Positions 18,489-26,707 of a stretch of DNA of 64,000 nt are shown one piece after another. Position 1 is the first letter of the stretch. The number at the start of each line of letters is the position of its first letter. The translations under genes were made by a program, and so were the position numbers. The stretch comes from Bacteroidota bacterium (GTDB lineage Bacteria > Bacteroidota > Bacteroidia > Flavobacteriales > Flavobacteriaceae), in contig JAFDZC010000001.1 in the NCBI GenBank assembly GCA_018267095.1, positions 1 to 64,000 on the forward strand, in the 5' to 3' direction. The notes under the pieces were generated by a model. It saw only the letters and a list, made by a program, of their open reading frames with translations, was not told the origin of the DNA and did no database searches.

Positions 18489-19838
18489 ATGAGGCACAAA
18501 ACAGGGAGGTACTCCGGATACATCAGACCGTTTTCGTATCTATTAGATTTGATTATCATTAATTTGTTTTCATACCTAATAGCTCCTGAACTTTTTTCAC
18601 CTTTTTTCGTTGGTTTCGCCTCTTTGTCTTGGGTTATTATAGCCGTGAATGTTGAGTTTTATGAGGTATATAGATTTACCAAAGTATTATCGATTATCAA
18701 CAAACTATTTAAACAATTCACACTATTCACCATTCTTTGTTATGCCTTTTCTGGATTTTATGTAAACTCCAGCAATTGGAAAAGTATCTTGGCTTATTCG
18801 GCCTTTTCGTTGGGAACAATCCTTGTTTTAAAATTATCCATTTTTTTCTTTTTAAGAAAATATCGGGTTCTTTTTGGAGGAAATTTTAGAAAAGTTATCA
18901 TAATCGGACATGGTAAAAGTGTCGATCAACTGACCGAATTCTTCAATGAAAATCCAGATTACGGGTATCAATTGGTGAAAGTTTTTGGCCTCGAAGGAGA
19001 CAAAAAGAGTCAGATACAAGAATCGTTTAACTATGTTCTTCAAGAACACATTGATGAGATATATTGCTCTTTGACAAGTCTAACGAACACACAAATAAAT
19101 AACTACATTGACTTTTCAGATAATAATTTAAAAAAGCTCAAATTCCTTCCTGATGACAATGAGGTTTTTTCTCGGAATCTAAAATTGGATTACTACGGCT
19201 ATATTCCCATAGCTTCTTTGAGAAACATTCCTCTGGATGACATCATCAATCAAACCATCAAAAGAATTTTTGACATCGTTTTTTCTATTTTTATTATTGT
19301 AGGATTACTCTCTTGGTTGATTCCGATTTTAGCCATTTTAATCAAGCTCGAATCTAAAGGGCCAGTATTTTTTAAACAAAAAAGAAATGGTTTAAATTAT
19401 CAAGAGTTTAATTGTTATAAGTTTAGATCGATGAGTTTAAACTCTATAGCCCACAAGGAACAAGCCTCTAAAAATGACCCAAGAATTACTACAATAGGCA
19501 AATTTTTACGAAAATCAAGCATTGATGAATTACCTCAGTTTTTCAACGTTCTTTTAGGCGATATGTCAGTAGTTGGCCCAAGACCCCATATGGTAAGCCA
19601 TACAGAAATGTATGCTAGACAAGTAGACAAATTTATGGTTCGTCATTTTATCAAACCCGGAATAACCGGACTTGCACAGACCAACGGTTACAGAGGCGAA
19701 GTAGAAAATGATAAAGACATTATTTACAGGGTCAAATATGACATTTTTTACGTCGAGAATTGGTCACTTTTATTAGACATCAAAATAGTCTTCATGACTT
19801 TGTACAATGCTGTTCGCGGAGAAGAAAAAGCCTATTAA
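18489..19838 (+). CDS. Undecaprenyl-phosphate sugar phosphotransferase (initiating glycosyl-1-phosphate transferase)
   Basis: 449 residues. Four N-terminal membrane helices (about 15-125), a soluble Rossmann-like CoA-binding-type domain (KVIIIGHGKSVDQL near 138), then the C-terminal bacterial sugar transferase domain: KRIFDIVFSIFIIVGLL helix, KLESKGPVFFKQKRNG, YKFRSM, DPRITTIGKFLRKSSIDELPQ and VVGPRPHM. It belongs to the WcaJ/WbaP/CpsE polyisoprenyl-phosphate hexose-1-phosphate transferases, which load the first sugar phosphate onto undecaprenyl phosphate and so start repeat-unit synthesis. The exact sugar is not readable. Tight spacing to both neighbours indicates one operon with the UXS-like gene and the GT2 gene. 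Confidence 0.93.
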   Translation: MRHKTGRYSGYIRPFSYLLDLIIINLFSYLIAPELFSPFFVGFASLSWVIIAVNVEFYEVYRFTKVLSIINKLFKQFTLFTILCYAFSGFYVNSSNWKSILAYSAFSLGTILVLKLSIFFFLRKYRVLFGGNFRKVIIIGHGKSVDQLTEFFNENPDYGYQLVKVFGLEGDKKSQIQESFNYVLQEHIDEIYCSLTSLTNTQINNYIDFSDNNLKKLKFLPDDNEVFSRNLKLDYYGYIPIASLRNIPLDDIINQTIKRIFDIVFSIFIIVGLLSWLIPILAILIKLESKGPVFFKQKRNGLNYQEFNCYKFRSMSLNSIAHKEQASKNDPRITTIGKFLRKSSIDELPQFFNVLLGDMSVVGPRPHMVSHTEMYARQVDKFMVRHFIKPGITGLAQTNGYRGEVENDKDIIYRVKYDIFYVENWSLLLDIKIVFMTLYNAVRGEEKAY

Positions 19839-19839
19839 C

Positions 19840-20610
19840 ATGCATGGCTTGGTCAGTGTCATAACGCCTAGTTACAATTCTGAAAAATTTATTGCAGATA
19901 CCATTACCTCGGTTCAGGCTCAAACCTACCCTGACTGGGAACTAATCGTTGTGGACGATTGTTCTACCGACCATACAACTCAAATTATCAAGCGTTTTGC
20001 AGAGTCAGATGCGCGGATTAAACTCTATGAGTTGCAAAAAAATGCCGGCGCCGGTGTGGCACGTCAACAAGCCATTGAAATGGCGCAAGGCCGATGGATT
20101 GCCTTTCTCGACTCCGATGATTTGTGGCTGCCTGAAAAATTACAAAAGCAATTAGACTTCATGCAATCACAAAATTTGCCGTTTACGTTTTCGTTTTACG
20201 ATTGTATGAATGAAGCCGGTAAATCGCTGGGCAAACAAGTTGGAGCGCCTAAAAAGCTCAGATATTTTCAGCTTTTTTTCTGCAATTTTGTCGGGAATCT
20301 CACCGGAATTTACGATACTCAATTCTTCGGAAAAATACCAATTTCCAGTATTCGCAAACGCCAAGATTGGATGGTTTGGCTCACGGTGTTGAAAAAAATA
20401 AAAACAGCCCAACCGGTACCTGAAAGTTTGGCTTTGTATCGCGTTCGCCAAGATTCAATTTCCGCATCCAAATGGAGATTGCTCGAACACAATTTTAATG
20501 TGTATCATCAGTTTTACAAATTCAACGTATTTGTTTCGCTGTTATGTATGCTTGGATTTTTGTTTACGCAGCTCGTCATCAAACCGCGCTATATACGATC
20601 ATTAAACTAA
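19840..20610 (+). CDS. Family 2 glycosyltransferase
   Basis: 256 residues, GT-A fold: VSVITPSYNSEKFIADTI, ELIVVDDCSTDHT, NAGAGVARQQAIEMAQGRWI and FLDSDDLW (metal-binding DxD). QDWMVWL is in the catalytic-base region, and a hydrophobic helix lies near the C-terminus. It resembles CpsJ/WcaA-type transferases of capsule loci. I start at ATG 19840, one base after the preceding stop; an in-frame ATG at 19807 would overlap that gene by 32 bases. Base composition changes here: this gene and what follows are clearly more GC-rich than 10.0-19.8 kb. Its 3' end overlaps the converging adenylate-ligase gene by nine bases. Confidence 0.92.
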   Translation: MHGLVSVITPSYNSEKFIADTITSVQAQTYPDWELIVVDDCSTDHTTQIIKRFAESDARIKLYELQKNAGAGVARQQAIEMAQGRWIAFLDSDDLWLPEKLQKQLDFMQSQNLPFTFSFYDCMNEAGKSLGKQVGAPKKLRYFQLFFCNFVGNLTGIYDTQFFGKIPISSIRKRQDWMVWLTVLKKIKTAQPVPESLALYRVRQDSISASKWRLLEHNFNVYHQFYKFNVFVSLLCMLGFLFTQLVIKPRYIRSLN

Positions 20611-21945
20611 CGAGCGAAACTGTTTGAGTTTTCCGCTTTTGGCTCGGTCAATAGCATCTTTTCTTTCGAAGAGATAGACCAATCCGGATTCTAAAAACTG
20701 ATCAAACACACGACTTATTTCTAATTTATCGTCCGCAGAAAGTTCGCTTTCACTCGTATATTGAATTTCAAAAGTGTCGATTTTGGTTTGTATTATCACG
20801 AATTCTTTTACATTGCCTTGATCGTCAAACAAACGTTTGGTGATGGAATAAAAAGTCATTCCGGGTGCTTTTTTGCCACTCGGAAGCATCGCCACATCAT
20901 TGGTGCGGCCCGTAAGGCTCTTGAGCAAAGGTTTTTGCGGTGTGCTTTTTTCATCCAAAATACCGCGATCGCCCACTTCATAACGAATCATCGGATGCGC
21001 TTTGTTATACAGCGAAGTCACCACAATTTTTCCTTCTTGACCATTGGGCAAAACTTGGTCGTTGTCATCGAGAATTTCCACAAAAAGCGTTTCTGAATTG
21101 ATCAGCCATTCACCTTGCGGGTTTTCAAGGGCAATAATATCGAGTTCGGCGCTTCCGTATTCGTTGATGATGGGCACTCTAAAGCGTTCTTCAAGCAATA
21201 ATTTGTCGCTGTCAAAAAGCATTTCAGAAGTCACAATACACACTTTAAGCGACGGGCAAATATCATTTAAAAACAGATTTTTTCGCTCGAGATATTTGGC
21301 CAAAAGCACAATCGAACTCGTGTAACCATTGATGTAATCAAATCGTGTTTTGCTGAATTTATAAAGCATTCGCTCAATGGCCACATCCGAAAAATCAAAA
21401 ATATTAAAGCGATACCGATGGCTCAAAAAGTCTTTGAGACGCAGCTGCTTGTTGGCCCAAAAATCAAGCGGCATTCCGTAAAATCTGGCTTGCCATGAAT
21501 GGTTAAAGTCAATTCCGTACCAACCAAAACGACGCATGATGTTGGCCCAAATCAGCGCATGGCAAAACTTGTCTTTGGCAAACACAAACGGATCGCCGCT
21601 CGAGCCAGAGGTTTTGTTAATGTAAACATTTTTTGTTGTAAAACCTTCAGACAAACGTTCGGCCAACGGGCTTTGAAAGTGAACTTTTCGCATCACCGGA
21701 AGATCGCTCCAATGCTCTATTGTTCGACCACCGATGAGTTTTTGATAATGCACATTGTGCTTTAAATGATGTTCGAGGATTTCTTGTTTTTTCGCGTTTA
21801 AAAAAACTTCATACTCAGTTGAGTTCAAGACTAAAATTCGACTCAGTTCTTCTTGCGCTGCTTTGAGCGGAAAGCCGTTGAGCTGTAAACTGAGGTCAAA
21901 TAATCGCAACACGTCTGAGAAATTTTTCCAAAAATACGAGTTCAA
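20602..21945 (-). CDS. PaaK/CapK-like adenylate-forming enzyme
   Basis: 447 residues of the phenylacetate-CoA-ligase-like AMP-binding family. It has the P-loop-like INKTSGSSGDPFVFAKDK, the adenine-binding NEYGSAELDIIALEN and MIRYEVGDRGIL. Family members activate a carboxylic acid with ATP; CapK-type members sit in capsule or exopolysaccharide loci and are thought to activate acyl or amino-acid substituents. That role here is inference from its position next to glycosyltransferases. No CoA specificity is visible. It converges with the GT2 gene, overlapping by nine bases. Its promoter would lie in the 96-base divergent gap shared with purD. Confidence 0.85.
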   Translation of the reverse strand: MNSYFWKNFSDVLRLFDLSLQLNGFPLKAAQEELSRILVLNSTEYEVFLNAKKQEILEHHLKHNVHYQKLIGGRTIEHWSDLPVMRKVHFQSPLAERLSEGFTTKNVYINKTSGSSGDPFVFAKDKFCHALIWANIMRRFGWYGIDFNHSWQARFYGMPLDFWANKQLRLKDFLSHRYRFNIFDFSDVAIERMLYKFSKTRFDYINGYTSSIVLLAKYLERKNLFLNDICPSLKVCIVTSEMLFDSDKLLLEERFRVPIINEYGSAELDIIALENPQGEWLINSETLFVEILDDNDQVLPNGQEGKIVVTSLYNKAHPMIRYEVGDRGILDEKSTPQKPLLKSLTGRTNDVAMLPSGKKAPGMTFYSITKRLFDDQGNVKEFVIIQTKIDTFEIQYTSESELSADDKLEISRVFDQFLESGLVYLFERKDAIDRAKSGKLKQFRSLV

Positions 21946-22009
21946 AACCAGTTGCGCAGCATGTTTTTATTTTTTTAAAAATTAATTGCAACCAACGGTC
22001 AAAAGCCCC

Positions 22010-22017
22010 TATTTTTG
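22010..22017 (+). promoter_or_regulatory. -7 promoter box for purD
   Basis: TATTTTTG, matching TAnnTTTG, 25 bases before the purD ATG. The TTG at 22015 is part of the box and is not the start codon. Confidence 0.6.
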
Positions 22018-22041
22018 CAGCACACAACTAACTGCTTCTTC

Positions 22042-23319
22042 ATGACTATTTTACTTTTAGGATCGGGCGGACGCGAACATGCACTCGCTTGGAAAATGCT
22101 TCAATCGCCGCTTTGTACCCAACTTTTAGTCGCGCCTGGAAATGCCGGAACAGCCCAAGGCGCTACCAATTTGATGTTGAATCCTACTGATTTTGAATCG
22201 GTAAAAAAAGCAGTTTTAGAACATCAAGTGCAAATGGTAGTCGTCGGTCCCGAAGATCCACTCGTGGCGGGAATTGTCGATTTTTTTGAAAGCGATGCGC
22301 AACTAAAACACATTCCTGTGATTGGCCCGTCTGCCATGGGCGCGCAACTCGAAGGCAGTAAAGAATTTGCCAAACAATTCATGGTGCGCCACGGAATTCC
22401 CACTGCGGCTTATGAGAGTTTCACTGCTGAAACCGTCGAACAAGGTTGTCGTTTTTTAGAATCGCTTACACCGCCTTATGTGCTCAAAGCCGACGGACTC
22501 GCTGCCGGAAAAGGTGTTTTGATTATTGCTGATTTAGCCCAAGCTCAGGATGAATTGCGACAAATGCTCGTGCATTCAAAATTTGGGAAAGCCAGCGCCA
22601 AGGTGGTTATTGAAGAATTTCTCGACGGAATTGAACTGAGTTGTTTTGTACTCACCGACGGAAAAAACTATCAACTTCTGCCCACAGCTAAAGATTACAA
22701 ACGCATTGGTGAAGGCGACACCGGACTCAACACCGGAGGTATGGGCGCTGTATCACCGGTTCCGTTTGCCGACGCAACATTCATGCAAAAAGTAGAGCAA
22801 CAAATCGTGGTTCCGACGGTTCAAGGTTTGTTTGAAGAAAAAATAAACTATAAAGGTTTCATCTTTATCGGACTGATCAATGTCAACGGAAACCCCAAAG
22901 TCATTGAATATAATGTTCGTATGGGCGACCCTGAAACCGAAGTGGTGATTCCGCGTTTAGAAAATGATTTAATCGAATTGTTTCAAGCCACAGCCGAGCA
23001 AAAACTCAACGAGGTTCAAATCAAAATCCATCCGCAAACGGCAGCCACGGTAGTCGTCGTTTCGGGCGGATATCCGGAGGATTATCAAAAAGGAAAAGAA
23101 ATCACCGGTTTTGAAAAGGTTGAAGGCTCTTTGGTTTTTCATGCCGGAACTCAAGAAGTTGATGGGCAGATTCTCAGCAACGGAGGCCGAGTATTGGCGG
23201 TAACTTCATTAGGAGATTCGATAGAAGAAGCCACAAAAAAATCGTATCAAAACATAGCAAAACTACATTTTGACACGATGTATTTCAGAAAAGATATTGG
23301 CCGCGATTTACTTCTCTAA
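22042..23319 (+). CDS. purD: Phosphoribosylamine--glycine ligase
   Basis: 425 residues, the normal PurD length. It catalyses the second step of purine synthesis, ATP-dependent joining of glycine to phosphoribosylamine. Visible are the N-terminal LLLGSGGREHALAWKM, the ATP-grasp region with LKADGLAAGKGVLI, VVIEEFLDGIELSCF, NTGGMGAVSPVPF and the metal-binding EYNVRMGDPETEVV. I start at ATG 22042 (MTILLLGSG) rather than the TTG at 22015, which is inside the promoter box. Its end overlaps by 12 bases the converging DUF6341 gene. Confidence 0.98.
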   Translation: MTILLLGSGGREHALAWKMLQSPLCTQLLVAPGNAGTAQGATNLMLNPTDFESVKKAVLEHQVQMVVVGPEDPLVAGIVDFFESDAQLKHIPVIGPSAMGAQLEGSKEFAKQFMVRHGIPTAAYESFTAETVEQGCRFLESLTPPYVLKADGLAAGKGVLIIADLAQAQDELRQMLVHSKFGKASAKVVIEEFLDGIELSCFVLTDGKNYQLLPTAKDYKRIGEGDTGLNTGGMGAVSPVPFADATFMQKVEQQIVVPTVQGLFEEKINYKGFIFIGLINVNGNPKVIEYNVRMGDPETEVVIPRLENDLIELFQATAEQKLNEVQIKIHPQTAATVVVVSGGYPEDYQKGKEITGFEKVEGSLVFHAGTQEVDGQILSNGGRVLAVTSLGDSIEEATKKSYQNIAKLHFDTMYFRKDIGRDLLL

Positions 23320-23541
23320 GAAAGAGTGCGCGGTAGTATCTTGATAATCTTCGTTGTTTTGTTTGTGTAAATTAAGTTGTTTACACCAGTAAACGATGTA
23401 ATACGAACATACGATGATGCCTACCCAATTGATCAGATTAGCGCCCCACCAGTTTGACAACTCCCATGATCTCAACCAATCAAGTGGCTTGAAAAGAAAG
23501 TCTACGAAAAGTGTTTGTATTGCTTCAAAAAATGCTCTCAT
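23308..23541 (-). CDS. Small membrane protein, DUF6341-like
   Basis: 77 residues with one clear hydrophobic segment (INWVGIIVCSYYIVYW) between an aromatic-rich N-terminus (FVDFLFKPLDWLRSWELSNWW) and a polar tail ending DTTAHSFLEK. From memory this matches the flavobacterial DUF6341 family, usually found beside the DUF6427 gene and upp as here. Function unknown. A minus-strand TACTTTTG box at 23577-23570 lies 28 bases before the ATG. Its last 12 bases overlap the end of purD. Confidence 0.8.
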   Translation of the reverse strand: MRAFFEAIQTLFVDFLFKPLDWLRSWELSNWWGANLINWVGIIVCSYYIVYWCKQLNLHKQNNEDYQDTTAHSFLEK

Positions 23542-23569
23542 TTTTAAACAAGTATTATATTTACAGTCA

Positions 23570-23577
23570 CAAAAGTA
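23570..23577 (-). promoter_or_regulatory. -7 promoter box for the DUF6341 gene
   Basis: Minus-strand TACTTTTG, matching TAnnTTTG, in the 48-base divergent gap between two membrane-protein genes. Confidence 0.55.
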
Positions 23578-23589
23578 TAAAATATCCGC

Positions 23590-24519
23590 ATGATTACAAG
23601 TCTTTTTCGAAAATCTACACCGCTAAATTACTCGCTGGTTATTCTCGGGCTTGTTTTTACTTTTTTTCTGTACTTTTTACGACACATAACTCCCGAAGGA
23701 TCAGACAGTAATCTGCTCATTCGCTTGGTGAGCCTTGGGCTCGTGTTGGGCACGATGTTTATGGCCAATTTTGTGGTTAAGAAAAACGGCATCAGCAAAG
23801 ACAGCGCTTATACGGTTTTGTTTTTTTGGTTATTTCTGATGGCGTTCCCGAATGTCTTGAGCGAGCCGCAGTTGTTGATTTCAAACTTTTTTATCTTGCT
23901 GGCCACCCGACGAATTGTTTCGTTGCACTCGCTCAAAGATCCGAAAGAGAAAATTTTTGACGCTTCGGTTTGGGTGTTTATTGCGGCTTTATTTCACTTT
24001 TGGAGCATTCTTTTCATCGCGTTGATTTTTATAGCCATTCTTTTTCATGTAGCCCGCGATTACCGCAATTGGTTTCTACCGCCCATTGCATTTTTGAGTG
24101 TCGCCATAGTTTTTGTTTTTATCTCGTTGCTTTTTAACACCGAATGGATTCCGATGCTTTTGGCCCAATCAGTCTATGATTTTAAACTCGATTACTTTAC
24201 AGCGGCTTATCAAAATCTTACCCTGTCTATTTATGCGACCATCGCTTTGTTTTTTGTGGTTTCTTTATTGTTCTCGCTATCCAATCGTCCGCTGATTTTG
24301 CATCCGACCTACAAAAAAATCATGTCGGCCTTTTTTATCGGATTGGCGGTTTACTTCATTTCGCCCAACAAATCAAATGATTTACTCGTGTTTTCATTTG
24401 CACCGCTGGCCATGATTGCCACCGCGCACATTGAAATGCCGCAAGCGCAATGGAAAAAGGAAGTCGTTTTGGCTGTGCTGATTTTGTTCAGCTTTATTGC
24501 CTTTTTCAGTCAATTATAA
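23590..24519 (+). CDS. Multi-pass membrane protein, DUF6427-like
   Basis: 309 residues, with about nine or ten hydrophobic helices over the whole length and no catalytic motif. It opens MITSLFRKSTPLNYSLVI, which I recall as the start of the flavobacterial DUF6427 family. Function unknown. It diverges from the DUF6341 gene across a 48-base gap and overlaps the end of upp by six bases. Association with upp and purD is conserved in relatives as far as I remember, but no function follows from that. Confidence 0.82.
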   Translation: MITSLFRKSTPLNYSLVILGLVFTFFLYFLRHITPEGSDSNLLIRLVSLGLVLGTMFMANFVVKKNGISKDSAYTVLFFWLFLMAFPNVLSEPQLLISNFFILLATRRIVSLHSLKDPKEKIFDASVWVFIAALFHFWSILFIALIFIAILFHVARDYRNWFLPPIAFLSVAIVFVFISLLFNTEWIPMLLAQSVYDFKLDYFTAAYQNLTLSIYATIALFFVVSLLFSLSNRPLILHPTYKKIMSAFFIGLAVYFISPNKSNDLLVFSFAPLAMIATAHIEMPQAQWKKEVVLAVLILFSFIAFFSQL

Positions 24520-25167
24520 TTTATTCCCGTAGGCCAAATCTCCGGCATCGCCCAGCCCGGGAACGATGTAGTTTTTCTCATTGAGTTTTTCATCTAAAGT
24601 AGCCACCCACAAATGGCAATTGTCAGGCAAGTGTTTTTCTAAGTGCGCCACACCTTCCGGAGCCGCAATGATCACAGCCATGTGCACTTCTGCCGGAATG
24701 CCTTTGGTCATGAGCTGGTTGTACACCGCTACAATGGATTGTCCGGTGGCTAACATCGGGTCAATGAGCAACAAGGTTTTGTCTTGTAAATTCGGAACGG
24801 CCTGATACTCTACTTTAATATCAAAAGCGTCGTCGTTATTCGCATGGTGACGATAGGCCGACACAAATCCGTTTTCGGCCGCGTCAAAAAAATTCAAAAA
24901 ACCTAAATGCAGCGGAAGTCCGGCGCGTAAAATAGAGCACAATACCAAACGATTGTCAATTTCGGTGGTTTTTTTAATGCCGAGCGGGGTTTGAATTTCA
25001 ATGTCTCGGTAGCGCAAATCCTTACTGAGTTCATAGGCCATGACCTCGCCAATGCGCTCAATATTTTTGCGAAAACGCATGCTGTCATGTTGTACATTGA
25101 CATTGCGAATTTGCCCCAAGAAATGATTCAAAACGCTGTTGTCATCCGATAAATAGTGAATTTGCAT
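24514..25167 (-). CDS. upp: Uracil phosphoribosyltransferase
   Basis: 217 residues. Salvage enzyme that converts uracil and PRPP to UMP. The PRPP-binding loop is LLLIDPMLATGQSIVAVY, and the uracil-binding C-terminal region has YIVPGLGDAGDLAYG. CSILRAGLPLHLGFL is also family-typical. I start at ATG 25167 (MQIHYLSDDNSVLNHF); the frame runs further upstream but that extension has no family resemblance and crosses the divergent promoter region. It overlaps the converging DUF6427 gene by six bases. Confidence 0.96.
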   Translation of the reverse strand: MQIHYLSDDNSVLNHFLGQIRNVNVQHDSMRFRKNIERIGEVMAYELSKDLRYRDIEIQTPLGIKKTTEIDNRLVLCSILRAGLPLHLGFLNFFDAAENGFVSAYRHHANNDDAFDIKVEYQAVPNLQDKTLLLIDPMLATGQSIVAVYNQLMTKGIPAEVHMAVIIAAPEGVAHLEKHLPDNCHLWVATLDEKLNEKNYIVPGLGDAGDLAYGNKL

Positions 25168-25207
25168 AAACCGTACATTTTGTTTTAGGTTATAAATGTA
25201 TAAAAAG

Positions 25208-25215
25208 TATCTTTG
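25208..25215 (+). promoter_or_regulatory. -7 promoter box for the DUF4254 gene
   Basis: TATCTTTG, matching TAnnTTTG, 22 bases before ATG 25238. The upstream TTTA at about 25184-25187 has a 20-base spacer, a weak -33. Confidence 0.5.
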
Positions 25216-25237
25216 TGTTTTCAAAATCAAAAAAGAT

Positions 25238-25843
25238 ATGTTTTCAGAATTTGCCTTCCCTATTTTTGAACAAAGCATTCGCGATTATCACATCCTGGAC
25301 GATGTTTATCAACCGGTTCAAAATCCGTATCAAAACGGAACCATCGAGTATTTGCTCTACGCTAAAAACTGGGTCGATACCGTTCAATGGCATTATGAAG
25401 ACATCATCCGCGATCCGCAAATTGATCCGGTAGCCGCGCTTGATTTAAAACGCAAAATCGACGCCTCCAACCAAGTGCGCACCGATATGGTTGAGTATAT
25501 TGACAGCTACTTTTTACAAAAATACGGTGCCGTTCAAGTAAAACCTGCTGCCAAAATCAACACCGAGAGTCCGGCTTGGGCCATCGACCGTTTGTCTATT
25601 TTGGCGCTCAAGATTTATCACATGAGTGAAGAGGCCAACCGTGCCGAGGCTAGCGCTGAACACCGTGCCAAATGCCAAGAAAAACTCAATGTTTTGCTCG
25701 ATCAAAAAAGCGATATGTTCACCTCGATCAACGATTTGCTCACCGACATCGAAAACGGTGACAAATACATGAAGGTCTACAAACAAATGAAAATGTACAA
25801 CGACGAATCACTCAATCCGGTGTTGTATCAAAATAAGAAATAG
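25238..25843 (+). CDS. DUF4254 family protein
   Basis: 201 residues, predicted mostly alpha-helical and soluble. It matches the DUF4254 family as I remember it: IEYLLYAKNWVDTVQWHYEDIIRDP, AWAIDRLSILALKIYHMSEE and KLNVLLDQKSDM. Function unknown; homologues are usually next to a family 9 glycosyltransferase gene, and one lies downstream here at 26810, separated by the NYN gene. Start at ATG 25238 after the TATCTTTG box; the frame is open back to 25196 but that part contains the promoter. Confidence 0.85.
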   Translation: MFSEFAFPIFEQSIRDYHILDDVYQPVQNPYQNGTIEYLLYAKNWVDTVQWHYEDIIRDPQIDPVAALDLKRKIDASNQVRTDMVEYIDSYFLQKYGAVQVKPAAKINTESPAWAIDRLSILALKIYHMSEEANRAEASAEHRAKCQEKLNVLLDQKSDMFTSINDLLTDIENGDKYMKVYKQMKMYNDESLNPVLYQNKK

Positions 25844-25875
25844 ACAACAAAACTTGACAAGTAAGTTTTTTTTTT

Positions 25876-25883
25876 TAATTTTG
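25876..25883 (+). promoter_or_regulatory. -7 promoter box for the NYN gene
   Basis: TAATTTTG at 25876-25883 with CTTG at 25853-25856, a spacer of 19 bases. Transcription would begin around 25890 and run through the structured leader at 25895-25977. Confidence 0.5.
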
Positions 25884-25894
25884 TTCCATATAAC

Positions 25895-25977
25895 GTCCAA
25901 TGAGCGGATTTGTCAGTTTTAGGTTTTTGAATCTAAAGCATTGATAGCGACAAATACTGACTTTGGACTTTTTTTTT
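25895..25977 (+). promoter_or_regulatory. Structured leader with terminator-like end upstream of the NYN gene
   Basis: GTCCAA (25895-25900) pairs with TTGGAC (25963-25968). GTCAGT (25912-25917) pairs with ACTGAC (25956-25961). ATTTGTC (25908-25914) can instead pair with GACAAAT (25949-25955), so two folds compete for the same bases. The 3' arm is followed at once by nine Ts (25969-25977), then six bases to the ATG at 25984. This has the layout of a transcription attenuator, or of a terminator for the DUF4254 gene. Confidence 0.5.
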
Positions 25978-25983
25978 GAAATA

Positions 25984-26694
25984 ATGAAAACAGCAATTTT
26001 AATCGACGGTGGATTTTTTATAAGAAGGTATAAGTATATCAAAGGTTTTGAGAGTGTTGATACACCTGAAACAATGGCTAAAAACATAGTTTCATATTGC
26101 TTCAAACATATTCAACGAATAAACGATTATCGACAAAAATACAACCTACCCCCTACCGAACTATATCGAATCTTCTATTATGATGCTGAGCCTTTTGATG
26201 GAGACTCTAAAAATCCCATTTCTGGTAAATCAATTAGTTTTAAAAATACAGATTTATATAAATTCAGACATGCATTATTTACCGAGTTAAAAAAGCAAAG
26301 AAAAATTGCTTTGCGGCTTGGGTTTTTAAAAAACAGTTCAAAAGAGTGGCAAATAAAATCTAGATGCACAAAGCAGCTATTAGAGGGTAAAATCGGCGTT
26401 TCAGATTTGAAATTTGAAGACATAGAATTCCCCTTGAATCAAAAAGGGGTTGACATGAAAGTTGGCTTGGATATAGCTACACTGTCATTTAAAGACCAAG
26501 TAGATCAAATTATTTTGATTGCAGGTGATAGTGATTTTGTGCCAGTTGCAAAATTTGCAAGAAGAGAAGGAGTTGATTTTATTCTTGACCCAATGTTAAA
26601 TCCAGTTGATTCTAATCTTTTAGAACACATTGATGGTTTAATGACAATAAAAAATATGTCCAAAAAAGAAATTGTCCCTAAGAGTATTCAATAG
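25984..26694 (+). CDS. NYN-domain (PIN-like) protein, putative RNase
   Basis: 236 residues. N-terminal TAILIDGGFFIRRYKY supplies the first conserved Asp of the NYN/PIN-like fold. RIFYYDAEPFD follows, then KGVDMKVGLDIATL and LIAGDSDFVPVAKFARREGVDFIL with the later conserved acidic residues. The family comprises metal-dependent RNases related to LabA and MARF1; RNase activity is inference. The gene is much more AT-rich than its neighbours, and it separates the DUF4254 gene from the GT9 gene, which I expect to be adjacent in relatives. It is flanked by a structured leader upstream and a palindromic repeat downstream, suggesting later insertion. ATG 25984 puts the Asp motif at the very N-terminus. 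Confidence 0.88.
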   Translation: MKTAILIDGGFFIRRYKYIKGFESVDTPETMAKNIVSYCFKHIQRINDYRQKYNLPPTELYRIFYYDAEPFDGDSKNPISGKSISFKNTDLYKFRHALFTELKKQRKIALRLGFLKNSSKEWQIKSRCTKQLLEGKIGVSDLKFEDIEFPLNQKGVDMKVGLDIATLSFKDQVDQIILIAGDSDFVPVAKFARREGVDFILDPMLNPVDSNLLEHIDGLMTIKNMSKKEIVPKSIQ

Positions 26695-26707
26695 TTAAAA
26701 ATCCTCA

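Noticed and set aside
25891..25977. Integron attC site upstream of the NYN gene
   Set aside because: There are paired arms, but no GTTRRRY/RYYYAAC core boxes in the right places and no second site after the gene. A leader or terminator explains it better.
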